64,000 bases of DNA from Lanius collurio (Eukaryota; Chordata; Aves; Passeriformes; Laniidae): the NCBI GenBank assembly GCA_020086605.1, contig JACBWW010000015.1:25548483-25612482 (forward strand), given 5' to 3'. The first letter of the stretch is position 1, and each line of letters begins with the position of its first letter. Both the position numbers and the translations under genes were made by a program. Positions 1 through 13,552 of the stretch are shown one piece after another. Below the pieces are notes generated by a model. The model worked only from the letters and a program-made list of their open reading frames with translations. It did not search any database and was not told where the DNA came from.

Positions 1-3000
1 CAGTTATTCTTAAATTATTAGCTGTGAATATGTGCATGTGTGTGGCATTTCTTTATTCCTGCATCCATGTGATAAACTGCAGTGCCACAAGATAAATTGC
101 ATTCAGTTTACAAATTTGACCTCCTCACTTGAACTCTGCCTGCTAATCCATTTCAGCTGGGACTATTTCTAATATGCCATACTTCCGAACAGCTTTCAAA
201 CAGCTGTAGGGGCTTTTTCTTTTTTATGTGTGTTTTAAAATGGATTTCACATTAGAAGTATTTTCTTCTTTTTACCAGAAAGTGGAACAGATTACAAGCA
301 GACAGCTCTTGGCTCCTGGCAGCTCCAGGATCAAGTGTCAGATACATTCCAAACCAAAGCGAAACAAGAGCTGCTGTAGGTGTACAGGAAACTCTTCTGT
401 CGTGGGGTGCTCACACCTTTAATGGTGTGCCCCTAACAGTATCTGCCACACACCTAAAATCCCATAAAAATCCTCAGGAGTTATCCTCCTCCATTCTTCT
501 GCAACAGTTTTAATGAAGGTTTAGACACTCAAGCCTGGCTTTAATGTACGTCACCCCATGCCAAACAGGTGAAGCATCACCCTACCACAGAGGGCTCTCA
601 ATTAAACCAGGTGCTGTGCCACTACCTGCTCAACTCCAGGCAAACAGTTCAGGTAATCCTCTGTTTCCACAAAAACTTCTGGAATTCAGAACAAATGCCG
701 CAAGTTATGCTCTGTGATGTAAAAGGGGTAACTAATAATCAAACCAATTCTTGGTTTCCCTTTGGAACAGATTAATGTATTTTAATTGTTGTAGATGTTG
801 GTTTTCCAGAGGTAGCTCACAACCAGCTCTCACTAACACGTCTCCTCTGTGTGCTTGAGTTCACTGTTTTTCAACAGCTTTATTTATTTTTTTATTTTTT
901 ACTTTCTAAATGTCCTTGCTTGGTTCCATCATAATTTTTTTTAAAAGGCAAATGATAAAGTTTTGTTTGCAGCTAGTCAGCATAAACAAAACATCTCTCA
1001 ACTATTCAACACAATTTTTCACAGAAAGGACAAGAATAAGTTTCTTAATAATTTGCTTAAATTTCCGTGACAGAAGAGTCCTACTGCTGCCAAGCTGCCA
1101 CTTGCATTTGCCACACCTGACCAAATAGCAAAACTGCTGCTTTCTTGGCCTCTCCTTGAATCTTAGACAAGATGGATGCACCAAGTGGCACTTCTCTATC
1201 AGCTGATGGGTGCATTTTACTAAGCAAAACAACCAACTGCAGAGTTTAAGCATGTGTTTAACTCTAGGTATGCTCTGAGATACCAAGACTCATCAGCTCA
1301 TTACATCCCTAATACAGGGTGCAAACCTCAGCATTACTCCTGCACGAGAAAAACAAGCCAGCCTCCTTCTCAGCTTTAAATAACTGAGAAGTCCTAGCAG
1401 CCCCCATAAAACTAGTGTGGATAAAAATTAAGGATGTGATTAAGGGCCCTTGCCAGACTGGGGTCATGCTGTATTTTTCCAAAAGAAGTTTGATGGCATC
1501 AGATATATAAACATGACTGGCTTAAGCAATTAGACCTGCATTTGTGATAAACTCTGCAATCAAATATTCATTTCATTTTGCAATGTCATCAGTAGTCTGA
1601 CACAAGTAAAAGCAAATTAAAAATGCAGGAAAGTATTCCAGGTAATCATATTCTTTTTTTAAAGAGCTAAATTACTTATTCTAATTACAGAGACATACTG
1701 AATGGGATGCCTGTGAGAAAAACCTATTGCAGGAACTGGCAGAGACACTGGTTTCGAGTAAATCAAAATTTTTGTGTGATGATACTTGATAACAAAAGCA
1801 CCAACCAACTGGGTGACTTTTTTTTTTTTTTTAACCCACTCCAAGCCCACATTATAGATACTTTCTGCTTCTAGAAAACTGCACTCAGTTGAAGCTAGTA
1901 GTTAAAACTCGACTGTCTTCTAGGCATGTTTTTGGCTGATATGTTTTCCACAGGCCACATAAATTACTAATCCTTTCTGAATTTAAAAAACAAATAAATA
2001 AAGGCATTAAGAAAAACTGCACTTTTCTCAGGTGATCCTTTAAAAAGTTCTGCACACGGAGTTCTCAGTGGTTTAATTCACAGTTGGCTTGTGTTTAGAT
2101 ATATGAAAGAAATAATCTACTCTTAATATGATGAGCACTGCTGAGGATTTCCTTAACGTGGAAGAGGAGATCTTACTAATGGTTTGATCTGAAATGAAGA
2201 AGGCAGACCTCTAATAATTAGAACAAAAAAATGCTTTTCATTTCCCTTCTTTTTGCATAAACCATTACAGAGGTCATTTGGCCAAAAAGCCTCAGCAGCT
2301 GAATGCCACAGAGAAATGTGTCTTGTGAATCTGCTCTCTGCTGAACCTCACAGAGAAACAACATTCCTGCTCATGCTTCTTCATAGACACAGAGAAGTAT
2401 AAACAGAGACACAGTATCCAAAACATTTTACCAGAGCAAGAATATTGGTTGGAAAAACATCAAGTGAATGACAAAGGGAGACTATAATTGTTTAAATAGT
2501 ATGGAGAGTAAAAAAAACAGCTAGTGACTTAGCAGGATAGTGACAGGCAATATGTTTTCATCCAGTATTAGATTTACCAGTAAAACTCCTGGACAGAAAA
2601 ATTTTAAAACATTAGATAGAGTAAGGATTGAATACCACTCTCTTGATTGACTGGAAGTGCTGGTGAGATACTAATGGTCTGAAAGAAAAGGATGGACAAA
2701 CCCATGACGGCTCCCAGATGTCAATGGCTGCTTCACACCAGATGGCTGGGGGGGACCATGACAGCTGAGGTGAGAACCACCCTGAAAGGCAGTCTGTACA
2801 CATATCTGACAGCATCACAAGTCATGTTCAACATCCTCAAATTGCAATTTATTAGCTGGCTGGGATCTCCTCGAACACTTACCAGAGACATTCACACCTA
2901 TTCCCCCATCTGGAACAAGTGATCCACTAAGCATCACATTAGGGCAATAAAAATGATAGCAACTGGTCTAAACTGGGATCCCAGCAACCCCTGATGGCTG

Positions 3001-4905
3001 ATGTACACTTATCATGCCCACTTTGAACTGCTCTAAGAGGTCCCAGTGCCCACAGAGCAAATCCAAAGCAGTGGGTGGTCTAAGAGAATAAATGTGAGAA
3101 GCTGCTTGCGGAAGCCCATCTCAAGTCCTTGCTCAATGCCAGCTGCACAAGGACTAAGTTGTAACACCAAGCTTCACAACCTCTAGATTGTACTTTAATC
3201 ACTCACATAGCACCAGCAGAGAGAGCACAGCAAAAAATTTCGGCTTGCAGCGTTGAACAAAATGTAGTATATAAAGGAAGCTGACACGAAGGTGCATTTT
3301 TGCTGAGCAGTATCCGATAAATAAATTATAAAGTACTGTAACTGCTAACTATTAAGAGAGAGATTTATAAGATAGCTCAAGCTTCCATAGTTGAGGAAGG
3401 AATGTCCAATAAAATGGCACAGCTGTGATTTAGTACGGTGTTTAAATTCATCGTTACATATATTTTGTATTTCCGACTGGGTTTTGCTACCAAATCATAT
3501 ATTGGCTTTGCCTGATATATGTATCCTTTTTTGCATATATAATAAGCTTATCAGCTTCCTGTAGAAAAGGCAGTTTTAGAGCTATCTTCTCCCAAGGTCT
3601 GCACTTAAATACGGCGGATGACTCACCCACTGTACTAATAGACGCAGTGAATCCAACAAGGTGAAAAATGTTAAAGGCTGAGATTCTGCACAGCACAGTA
3701 GGAGGATGAAGAGCACAAAGATATTAAACTGAGAGGGACTGTCTTATCCAGCAAGGCTTACGGGGAGTGGGGGAAAAAAACCAACAAACTTGCTTATATA
3801 TTTTTATCATTTGCTAAGTCCTTATAGGTCCTTGCACGTCAGGCCTGCTAGAAGATAAATCCCCCAGAAACACAGGCTGAGGTTCCCCAAACCAGTCCTA
3901 AAGCCTTCAGTCACCTGGATAAAGAGGCTGAGACTCCCAAGACAGCTTTCTACATCCACAGGAGTCACTGGGGTTTTAGCATGTCCACAATTTGCAAGGC
4001 TGTGTTTTAAAGCCTAGTTTGGGCAGCGTTCCCCTGAATCCTGGCCCAGCTTCTCCTATTTCCAGGTTGGAAGGGACTGATGGCTCAGCTGCTCTGGATT
4101 TCTGTGTAACACCAGCCAGAGGATTGCAGCTCACTGCTCCAATCACACTGAGTGCAGTCATTGATGGTCAGCCTGTGCCCTGCTCCAAAAAGAGGGAAAT
4201 TAGTGGTAACTCCTGTTGCAAAATTTGAAGGGTCAGGCGAGAGCTACATCTAAATCTAACTGCCCTTCTCAGTGTCGTCATACACGTTTTACTGTAGCCA
4301 CAAAAGCAAAGAAATGTGCAGGATTTGGTGCTGCAGTTACACCACAGAACTACATATGAAGACATTTCAGTTGAATAGTGAAGGATTTCTTTCTTAATGA
4401 AATCTCTTCCATATACTTTTCATAAATATTTAAATGAACAAAACCAGAAAGCCACTACAAAAACTGTTTGTCCTAGTGCAACGTTTTGAAAATAAAATCC
4501 AAACCATGTTTCTATTGGATTTAATTCATGCCGAAGCTCAAGTGAACATTTAGGCAACATTTATCATCTTCACAGCACTGAGTAAATGCAAGTTAATGCA
4601 TGATTTGTGGTCCTGCTCAGTAGGTCTGCGGCCCTCTAATTCCTGAGTATCTCCATCTTTCAGCCTGAGTTGAGTCCTGCACCCTGGCAAGCCAACAGGT
4701 ACCCACCACCTGAGCACTGGCAAGCTGCAAGTGTTTCAGATTAGCAGCAGCTCCAGACATTATGCAATAAAATCCTGCTGCGGTTCATCTCTGTTTCATA
4801 GCGGTTCCTACCTTAGAGTCACATCTCAGCTAAGATTTAGTTAACACAGCTCATAAAATACTATTCTGTCCTTCTAAATAGCAAAGAAAAGGGTGGGGGG
4901 GAAAT
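1..4905. other. Noncoding stretch, no gene seen
   Basis: No exon, gene or recognisable transposon could be supported here. Open frames do not exceed about 95 codons and none resembles a known protein. The stretch holds a 15-base T run at 1818-1832, AT-rich filler, and a short G-rich and A-rich junction at its end. The 2690-3130 part is less AT-rich and has several overlapping short frames, but no repeat family was recognised. A GGTTGGAAGGGACTGATGG word near 4064 recalls a CR1 tail, but its flanks do not continue the match. Confidence 0.7.
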
Positions 4906-5203
4906 AAAAAAAAAAAAGCAAATAAATGTTTTAAAGATAAGATCTTCTGGAGCATTTTAGCAGCTCCTCTTTTTTTCCCCAAATAACAGAGGACTTACAC
5001 TTACCCTCAAAGATGCTTACAGGTCAGCTTTCTCTTTTAATCACAGCACTCTGGAGAGAAAATAATCGTAATTGTTTTGTACATTGCTGACTACACCAAG
5101 AGAAATACAGCAAGGGATATGGCCCAGAAAGGAGCTGGTACATCTCACATCATCAAGAATGAGTAAAACAGAGGCTAGATTAAAGAAAAAAAAAAAAAAA
5201 AAA
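4906..5203. repeat. Two A-homopolymer runs
   Basis: A 12-base A run lies at 4906-4917, just after a G-rich stretch, and an 18-base A run at 5186-5203. Neither is preceded by a sequence I can recognise as a retroposed gene or SINE, so they are annotated as simple repeats. The reverse complement of the second run only adds a run of phenylalanines to a minus-strand frame; this is not coding evidence. Confidence 0.85.
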
Positions 5204-7459
5204 GGTAGAGAATTTTGTATCACTGCAACATGGGAAGCACAGCTTCTGACATCTGCCAAATACCTGCCTTTCCTATATATGGAGCATATAAACCTATGTC
5301 CAAGTGGGTTCCCAATCCAGGGGCTTAAGACAAGGAGGCTGGATCACAAAATCAGCCACTTGTTACTGTAGAAAAGATAACTGTATTCCCTTCAACTCTT
5401 ACAAGCTAAAGGACACTCCTGCTTTTCTGAAAGCACTAATACTGCTGGGTATTTCCCGTGGGACTTGAACTAGTGACTGGATGGAGGGCAGGTGAGGTAC
5501 AGGCCCCTGTTTCCAAACAAAGGGGAAAATTAATCAAAGGGTTAGAGAAACCATTTGATAGTCTTGTACTGCAATCAGAGCCATACTGCTCTGAAGCTGT
5601 CTTTAGGATATTTGTTACACAGAATACTTACTTCAACAGCAGGGAAGTCTGAGAGTGCTTCAAGGCTTCCAGGTCTTTGAGGGCAACCAAGAGGTCTGGG
5701 ATTTTTGACAGCAGGCAGGAAATTTTCTGAGTAATGCCCTGTGCTCATTAAAGTTGTCATGGTAGGATTTCGCATGCTTCCTGCAAGTATCAACCCTCGG
5801 CAAGGAGTAGCAGCACAGACAGCTTTCCAAGAACTCCAAATACCAACAGGAGATTGTGATGTATAAGAGACAAGGCTGCTGGGTGTGCCTGGTGCTCCTC
5901 TCTCAGCTACGTTCCCTCTGGCTAACACAGTGTTTTCATCTTAGTATTTTCCTGTGAACAGAAGCTGAAGGCAGGCGATTTGGCTGGACCCTCAAAAGGG
6001 AAAACAGAATTGATTTGCAGATATTACACAGAATAAAAGCAGATTAAAAGCAATGCTCCTTTTTCTCCCATTTCCTCTCCTGACCTGCACTATACCTATG
6101 CATTCTCACCTAGCAAGGTTGCTCAGGACCTTCTGAAGTCAAGAGCAGAGGTCCTCACATGAAAGCAAAGTCTAGAATGGGGATCTGTATCTATCAGTCA
6201 GCTCTCTTCCTGCTATCAAAACTAAAAAAAATCCAGAAACTGTGAACACACAAGGAGTGGGGAGAAAAATGCCATCTCTCAATCTCTGCAAGAAATGGAC
6301 AATTAACACTTTGCTTCACAAGGACATGTGGAGGCAGGACTAAGACTGCATTGATCATTTTCCCTGCAGAGTAACTTCCTAGGATGTTGCAGTGCCTTGA
6401 AAAGAAGCAGCTGCAACAGGGCACAGAAAAATGGAAGGTGAGGTGTCTGTAGCAGGTCCATACCCACAGCAGCAGGGACTGCTGGCCGCACTCTGGCACT
6501 TTTCAACACAAGGATAACTAGCTTCAGCTTATCATCTTTCCCTTGCTTAAGGCCAAAAATATGCCACACTGCATGGTAAACCCAAGGGGGAGGCTTTGAT
6601 AGCTACATTATGCCTTAGCCTGGAAACAAGACAACACTGGCAACACACATTTAAGAGGAGGACTGAGCGGACATTCCAACTCCTTCAAAACAAAAAAATC
6701 TCCATAAATACCAGTAAGGCATAAAGAGAGAAAGCAACAGGACCCCAAAATACAGTCTTGCCTCCAGAGTCCACGCAAACTTTTTACACCTTTTAGCCAT
6801 TTTATTTCCCAGGGAGAAAGAACTGGCACGGGGAGGCAGCAGCAATGCACTCCTCTGCAGGGAAACTGGACTCATGTAACTTCTCAACTTGACTGGGAGG
6901 CAGCAACAGAGTCCCAGCAAGCTGTGCAGAGCCAATTTGTATCTGGAACCAAAATGCTTTCCTTCCCCAAGAGAGTCACCACAGCAAGGTCAGCAGGCAC
7001 TGCTCAGCCAAGCTTCCCTTCCTTCCTCTGCTGTGGATGGAAGTCAGCCAAAGGCAACTTAAGGCTTTGGAGAAATCAAGAACCCCAAGTGCCAGTTACT
7101 TTTTTTTCACAGGCAAATAAGAGCAAAGTGCCCAGAGGAGATACTTGGCCACTGAAGTGTGTGGAGTCATAGCACGGGGCTGCTCTGTTTACTCCAGCCA
7201 GGGAGTCCCTGCAGAAGGTTGGATGCTATTTTTGAATCCTGCAGGCTGACAAAGGAATTCCTGAGGCAGGGAGTCTCACAAGGGACTCCACTGCAGGAAA
7301 ATGAACACAGCTGTGGAAGGAAAAAGCATATTCAGCAGAATATGGCAGGGCTGGGAGGCACTCAGAGCCCACCAGGCAGAGCTGGCAGCACCCAGAAAGA
7401 TGAGAGCAGGCGCAAGTGCTGGGAGGCACTGGGCACTCAGCAGCACTTCAAAGAGTAAT
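5204..7459. other. Noncoding stretch, no gene seen
   Basis: No gene was recognised. Many short overlapping frames of 60-117 codons occur on both strands at 5575-5928, 6194-6935 and 7159-7497. Frames open at the same place on both strands point to locally higher GC and few stop codons, not to an exon. No CpG island, splice-bounded conserved frame or transposon was seen before the CR1 tail that begins near 7460. Confidence 0.65.
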
Positions 7460-7537
7460 AACATCATACAATATCCTGAGTAGGAAGGGACCAACAAGGA
7501 TCATCAAAGTCCAACTCCTAGCCCTGCACAGGACCAC
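7460..7537 (-). mobile_element. CR1 LINE fragment, extreme 3' end
   Basis: Read on the minus strand, this is the terminal piece of a CR1 retrotransposon. It runs from a GTCCTGTGCAGGGC-like segment through a GGAGTTGGACT-type segment and GATGATCCTTG to CAGGATATT and a degenerate ATGATG tail. The layout (GTTGGACT, GATGATC, GTCCCTTCC, then the tail) is the conserved CR1 3' end. Only about 78 bp remain, typical of severe 5' truncation at insertion. The GTCCCTTCCTACTCAGGATATT form differs from the tails of the other CR1 copies here, so it probably belongs to another subfamily. It carries no coding sequence. Confidence 0.85.
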
Positions 7538-8495
7538 TTAAGTGGAAACCTACCAATTTCTCTGCTGCAGCCCCTGGCAAAGGGAATTGATTCATGACTC
7601 CTGCTTTCCCAAACTGGATGCTCCCATAAGAATGATGCTGGCTATTTCTCATGCTGCCAGATGCCTTTTCTCCTCCCTCCTGAAAGGTCCTCTGCATTGT
7701 TCCATTCTACTCCATGCACATGCCTTCCCAAGCATCCAGCAGCATCCTTTTCTCTTTTGGGGACCCGCCATCCAACAGGAGTAAATCTGAGAAGCTGAAG
7801 TGAGAGTTGAAATTCCAGAAAGATAAAGGAAATCTGAAGTGAGAAACAAGGATTTCCACTGCAAAAGTTTAATGCACATAAAACCATGACTGAAGTCAGG
7901 GGAGTTCATGCTTCAAACAAACAGAGCACAACACACATTCTATGTGGGCAAGTCTGACCCCAAACCTGAAGCCAGTAGGCAGAGTTCTCCAACCTTGACT
8001 CCTCCACCTGAAGAGTCAACCAAGTAAATACACACATACACAGATTTTTGCAATAGTCAGGAGAAAATAAACTCATCACTGCTTCTGAAGCACAGCAATA
8101 CATCTGAAACAAACAACACAAAGGAGTCAAAATTACATTAACAACTGTGTATTCAGCATTTCAGTATTTTGCAGGTAATAAAATATGAACTGAACAGCCA
8201 AGGGAATACAAAATACTGTGAAGGGGCTCACTATACACCCATTGTCCCTTCTTACACCAGTGGGACAGGGTTCAGGATGTGAAGTCACACTGCAATGTGG
8301 AATTACTAAGAGACAGGGTTCAGGGGCCCAAAGCCCACTGATTTCAGCCTTTCCTCAAATTCTTGAGCACTTAGTTTACAGGAATGAGACAGGATCTACC
8401 CTCTGCTACTGAGCAGGTTAACCTTGCTGAGAGGGAATGGTTTCAGAGGAGAGGAGACATGATTACTTATCCGATTTACATAAATTTCCTAGTGA
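7538..8495. other. Noncoding stretch, no gene seen
   Basis: Unremarkable AT-rich DNA between the CR1 tail and the CA/TA microsatellite. Short frames of up to 86 codons occur on the minus strand around 7640-7910 and have no recognisable product. The phrase GGGACAGGGTTCAGG near 8262 recurs imperfectly as GAGACAGGGTTCAGG near 8310, a small local repeat of no clear meaning. Confidence 0.65.
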
Positions 8496-8540
8496 ATATA
8501 TATATCTACACACACACACACATATATATGCACATATATA
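8496..8540. repeat. Compound (TA)n/(CA)n microsatellite
   Basis: A compound dinucleotide repeat: a short TA tract, then about eight CA units, then TA units interrupted by TGCACA. The array is short and imperfect. It could be polymorphic, but nothing suggests a gene function. Confidence 0.9.
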
Positions 8541-11500
8541 GAGAACAACTGGCATGCAATGATCTTAGGACTAGGAAACATAATGCTTTCTTAAAAGGAT
8601 GCATTGTTGACTTGACAGGTACCATTCTACAAAATTAAATCAGAAAATATTTCAGATATTCTACTCCCAAGTCTGCAATTTGACCCTGAGATCTTTATAC
8701 CCCCGATGAAATGATTTGGTTTGGGGTTTTTTTCTTTGCGCGCAGGGGGAAAACACAAAGCCACAAACAGCCAATCTTTGAAGCACAGAGGGGAAACACA
8801 AAGCAAGCAATGTAAAAGCAGATACCAACCCTTCCAGTTCATATTTAGGTGGCATTTACAACTGCAGTTGGTCAGGGAAAAAAATAATAATTAGGCAACC
8901 AGGTCATTTTTAGGATAAAGCATGGCCCTTTGACTACACACAAATCTTCCTTCTGCCAGACACTTAACCTATCTTTGAAGACTGCAGAGAGCTGACTGAA
9001 GAGAAACACGGAATTTTACCATTCACTCCAAATTATGCTTGTTTTCTTGTTTACTGGATTATTTTCAAGGGCTGTAATAAAAGCATAGACTGCCTAAAGG
9101 TTTACACTGGATTTCTTTGTCATCTTGCTGCATTTAAGGCCAGAACAAAATGAAGGGCTTTTTTTTCCTTTTTTTTCATGTTTGGTACAACTCCACTGTG
9201 ACAATCTGACGGCATGTTGTATTGCCTTGGGCAAGGATACACTCTTGTAGGTTAGGAGAAATAAAGTGCACAGTAACATCTTATAACCATCTAAGTTGTT
9301 TTTTGTATTCAGATCTTAATAAAAAGAAGCTACAGTGAGGACTGAGACCACCACGACGATGCTCATCTGCTAAAAGCAGACAACTTTCTACCAAGGGTTT
9401 GCTACCTTTTTTCCTACAGGATTTATAACAGATCTGGAAGGCATCTGGCTATCTCATGTTCTTGCCCAAAAAGGGACACCATGAAATGATCAACACCTTT
9501 GATGCAGCTGGTGCCACAAGGAAGTGCCTCAGCCAGCACTCAGGAATGCGAGAGAGCAGCAGCACTGCTGAGGGCAGCACAGCACGGAAAACAATGTGTG
9601 GCCACACGTGGGTTCTTCACGCTCCAGGAGTAACAGGACAGCCAAGATGAGGAGTACCAGCAAGGATGCACCAAGAATGCTGCTTTTTGGTGTGGAGCTA
9701 CATCCAGTGCCTTTGTCTGACACAGCACGCGCTCTGCACACTGAACACACACACGGCATCCTGGGGTGTCCTGTGCTTACAAAACCCTCTCTGCTCCTGT
9801 CCTTTGAAGGCTACGGTTGCTCCTGAAGCCAGAAAATGAAGTGACATTAGGATCAGTAAATCTGAGCCTCCAATATTCTGACACATGGGTATTAGAGTAA
9901 GATTCAAAACATTGAAATCATTGTTGAAGGATAATTTGACCTGCATAACCATATATTTTCTCATACATTTATAATCATTTCCATGGGGCAGGGTGAAAAG
10001 AAGAAGAAAGAAAGCATGAATTGGAACCATTTTAAAAAATTTGTGTGATTTTTTTTCATATTGGAATTACCTTGCTCATTAATGACAAAGACATTGTTAA
10101 TTCCAGGAGAAGGTAGAATAGGAATATCTTCTTCAAAATAAAATTAAGGAAAGTATGTGGTAAAGTACCATTCAAAGTATGAAACATGAAGATTTTAAGC
10201 TTAAGCTCACAGGATCTTATGATTACACTTATCCTTCACAGGCATACAACATAGATTTTCAAATTATTTCCATGGGGTTAAAGAAAAATTTGTGATTCAA
10301 AATAGAGAGTGGGGGGGAGACACCGAATTTCCTTGATGTTTGGAAAGGATCGTGTGTTTACTACCCTGCTTTCCACCCACAACAAACACACATTTTAGCA
10401 ACCAACAGTTGGAGAAGCAGAAGCTGCCAATGAAAATGAAACATGACATGCAGAACATGCAGAAGGCATCTTTTTTTTTTTTTTCCTTTTTCTTTTATGC
10501 AAATTCAGAAAAGAAAAGCTTAGTCCTTTAGACTCCAGGATTAAATATAGTTCTGAGTCCCTCGTTATCACATCAGCTACCACCCAGGTAATCACAAAAA
10601 ATAAGGATACAATTTTTGGTTTACTCTTGAAAGGGACCATGACTCCTCCTTCTATCCTAAGTGAAAGGTCCTCGATGCCCCAGGCAATACCCAGCCATGC
10701 CCTGCTCTTGCCTCACCACCAAAGTCATGAAGGGAAGAGCTGAAGGAGTTGCCAAAGTGTCAAAAGCGCAACATGCTGCCTCCACAATGCACAGCAGCAC
10801 CTCTGGCCATCGGAAACATGTACACCCCTTTTATTGCCAACTTCCCACAAAGCAAACGTATATTTTAGCTATTCCACCAGATGATGAAAGTGTTTAATTA
10901 ATCTCCAATCACTTTTACAATAATACATTCCTGAGAGTCACTGGAGCCCCATTGGTCATGGCTACTGGCAATTTTAGAGAAAGCAATTCTGAGAACCAGA
11001 TGAATTTGCTTTTAAAAAGATTATTTAAGAGCCACTCTGTCTAGTATGTTCTATAACCATTCACCAGGAAGTCTAATTGCAGACTTTCAAGCAAACATTT
11101 TAACATTTTGTTCCAGTGTATCTGTTCAAGCCAGGATGCAACAAATTTAGTGAAAGCTTCAACAATGGCTCTTGATGGTGGAATAACACTTCAAACTTCT
11201 TAAAGGTATGCCAGGTTAGGTTTTTTGCTACTCCATTAAACTTTTAACACAGCTTCAGCAAATAATGAGTTTACAGATGGGGACTGTTCCCAAATCAAGG
11301 TACTTGCAACCAGTAATGAAGTAAAAATGCAAAATTCCCATTGGTGGCACAAGTCACACATTACTCATCAATCGTTGCAGAGACTGACACTCACAGGAGA
11401 CCATTTCAAAGCCAATATGGGAACTTTACAGGCAGGAAAGGGTCAGGATGGCAATAGTGATGAAGTGGGAGGAAAGCAGCATGCAAGCTATCATTCATTA

Positions 11501-13552
11501 TTTTACTACTACCATAGTACCCAAAAATCCCGGTGGAGTCCTAAGCTGCAGCCTGCTAAGTACTGCACACATGTAAAGTAAAACCCCTTCTGCCCTGAAC
11601 AATATATATTCAGTAAGTCTGAGGACAAAGACCATGAAAGAGGCAGTGGCGCTGTCCCTGCAGTGCAGATGGCCAACCAGAGCAGGAGGAGGTTATGCAC
11701 CTTGTGCAAGGTCAGATGGAAAATCAATGGCGTGTGAGCACAGGTCACCTGAATTGCAGTCTGGAGTCCACTGCAAGGCCAGCCCTCCCCACTCTCATGT
11801 CTGGGCCAGCGCTGCTAAATGGTGCGCTTAGGTACTTTGTGCATCCTCCTGGAATGCCACTCTCTGCTACCACGAATTGGGAATTCAGCATGGAAATAGC
11901 TCTGAATGCCCCGTGAAAAACCAACTGTTTCAGAGCTGTGCTCTGAGCCTCCCTCAGGGTCTTCAGACCCAACGGATACCAAGTGTGGAGGAATACACGG
12001 CCCTTAAGGGATGCAAAATCTTCTGACAGTCTCACTAATCAAGACCTCTCCACTTACAAAACTCCATGCTGCACTTGGGACTCACTCATTTGTAGGAAAA
12101 TTACCTAAAAGCAAGAATAGCGCCATTTGCAGAGAAAACTGTGGCACAAGCCACTAAAACCACAGTGATCCACAACAGACAGAGAAAGAAACTCAGCACT
12201 GCAGTGCTCCCTGGAGAAGCTCATTCTGGGCCCAGCAGGATGGCAGCTAGGGGAGGAGCAGAATTCAGCCCAGCAGCGTCGTTACCCCTGGACCCTAAAT
12301 GCAAAAGCATGCTATGTTCTCTGTTCCCATTAACTTGCACAACTATTAATATCCCATTCCACTCTGGAACAGAGGAAGATGGTGAGTCCTCATATTTCAG
12401 GGATTTAAAAATCAACCCAAAACCAGTTAAGTTAACCTACTGCAAACACATTTTACTGTAAATGGCAGGATTTGAGTGGTACCTCTGTAGGAGTTCCCTG
12501 CACTAACTGTAGATCAACTGGGTGTTTTATACACTTTGGTGAAAGGATTTTTTCTTGTTTCTTAGGATCATCATAACAAAGAGAATATACCTCATCATCT
12601 TCCTTCTCTGACAATCCAAGCTATTTATCACAGAGGCTAAGAGTTGACCCATTAATGGGATAAGGATTCCTAATCTATCACAAGTATATGCCAACAACTA
12701 ATCATTAGATCCTCTGTAAGCCTATACATTATTTACTTTTGACATAACACATCATACAGCTTTTTCTTTTACTCAAAATCATTTCTAGACTCACATTACT
12801 CTTGAACAGAAGAACATGGCAAGAGAGGGAAAACTGTATAACACCAGAAGAACCAGAGAGCCAATATCAGCTCCTCAGACAAGTTAAATCAACACAGCCA
12901 GTGACCTGATTTCAGTGGCACTAAGCTAATTTGCAGCAGCTGAGCACTGGGGCCATTATCAATAGATTTGGAAATGAGGAAGCAGATGCAAAAAAACTCA
13001 TTTGGCATTGAAAGAATGGCAGTAACAGGATCTTACCAAGGTTTCTTACTGAAGGTTTGCTTTTTATGGCCCCAGTAGGTGAGTACTTAGCTTCCCCACA
13101 GGTTTTGTGGATCAAGTACTTGTGGATACTATGGCACAGGTTCTTCCAAAGCATGGTTACCAGTAAGGAAAGGGTCTGTCACATAGATGATTCTCTTGCA
13201 CACCCCAAGGAACCAAGCTGGCTGGGAGAAGGACAGAAAGGGGTTAAAGAGATGACGTACTCCTGCCCCTTCATTCAGGTTACCCATTCTCCACCCCAAC
13301 ACTCATCCTGCAGAGTTTCAGCTCAGAAAGGAGCTTGGTCATCCAGACTTGTTTGTTTTTATAGTTCTGGAGGAGATGATAATCCAGACTCAAGTAAGAA
13401 GATAACTTCCATATTTAAACAGCTACACATATTCTCAGCCTATTTCAGGAGCACAGGGAAGATAACACAGAGCTCCACTTTTCAGGCTTACCATGCTAAG
13501 AGGATAAAAAGAGAACTCTTGTTAATACTTGTGCCTAGACAGTAGAGCATTA
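8541..13552. other. Noncoding stretch with low-complexity tracts
   Basis: No gene could be supported. A 14-base T run lies at 10471-10484. A minus-strand frame at 9529-9759 encodes a leucine-rich hydrophobic stretch (ILGASLLVLLILAVLLLLE), but it lies in CAG-rich DNA whose complement reads as leucines, and no family is recognised. The 11634-12035 block is less AT-rich and open in several frames. The frame at 13057-13545 (plus, 162 codons) is the longest in the window and resembles nothing I know. The 10800-11110 part is AT-rich with TTAATTAAT and CCATTGGTC words and could be conserved noncoding DNA. Confidence 0.6.

Noticed and set aside
4040..4140. Possible further CR1 tail (GGTTGGAAGGGACTGATGG)
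   Set aside because: Only about 15-19 bases match; neither the tail octamer nor the upstream CR1 sequence follows.
9529..9759. Minus-strand frame with a hydrophobic, transmembrane-like segment
   Set aside because: The leucine stretch comes from CAG/GAG-rich DNA read in reverse. There is no family match, and an overlapping frame on the same strand is equally open.
13057..13545. Longest ATG-started frame (162 codons, plus strand)
   Set aside because: No recognisable domain, composition typical of noncoding DNA, and a frame of this length is not surprising in 64 kb read in six frames.
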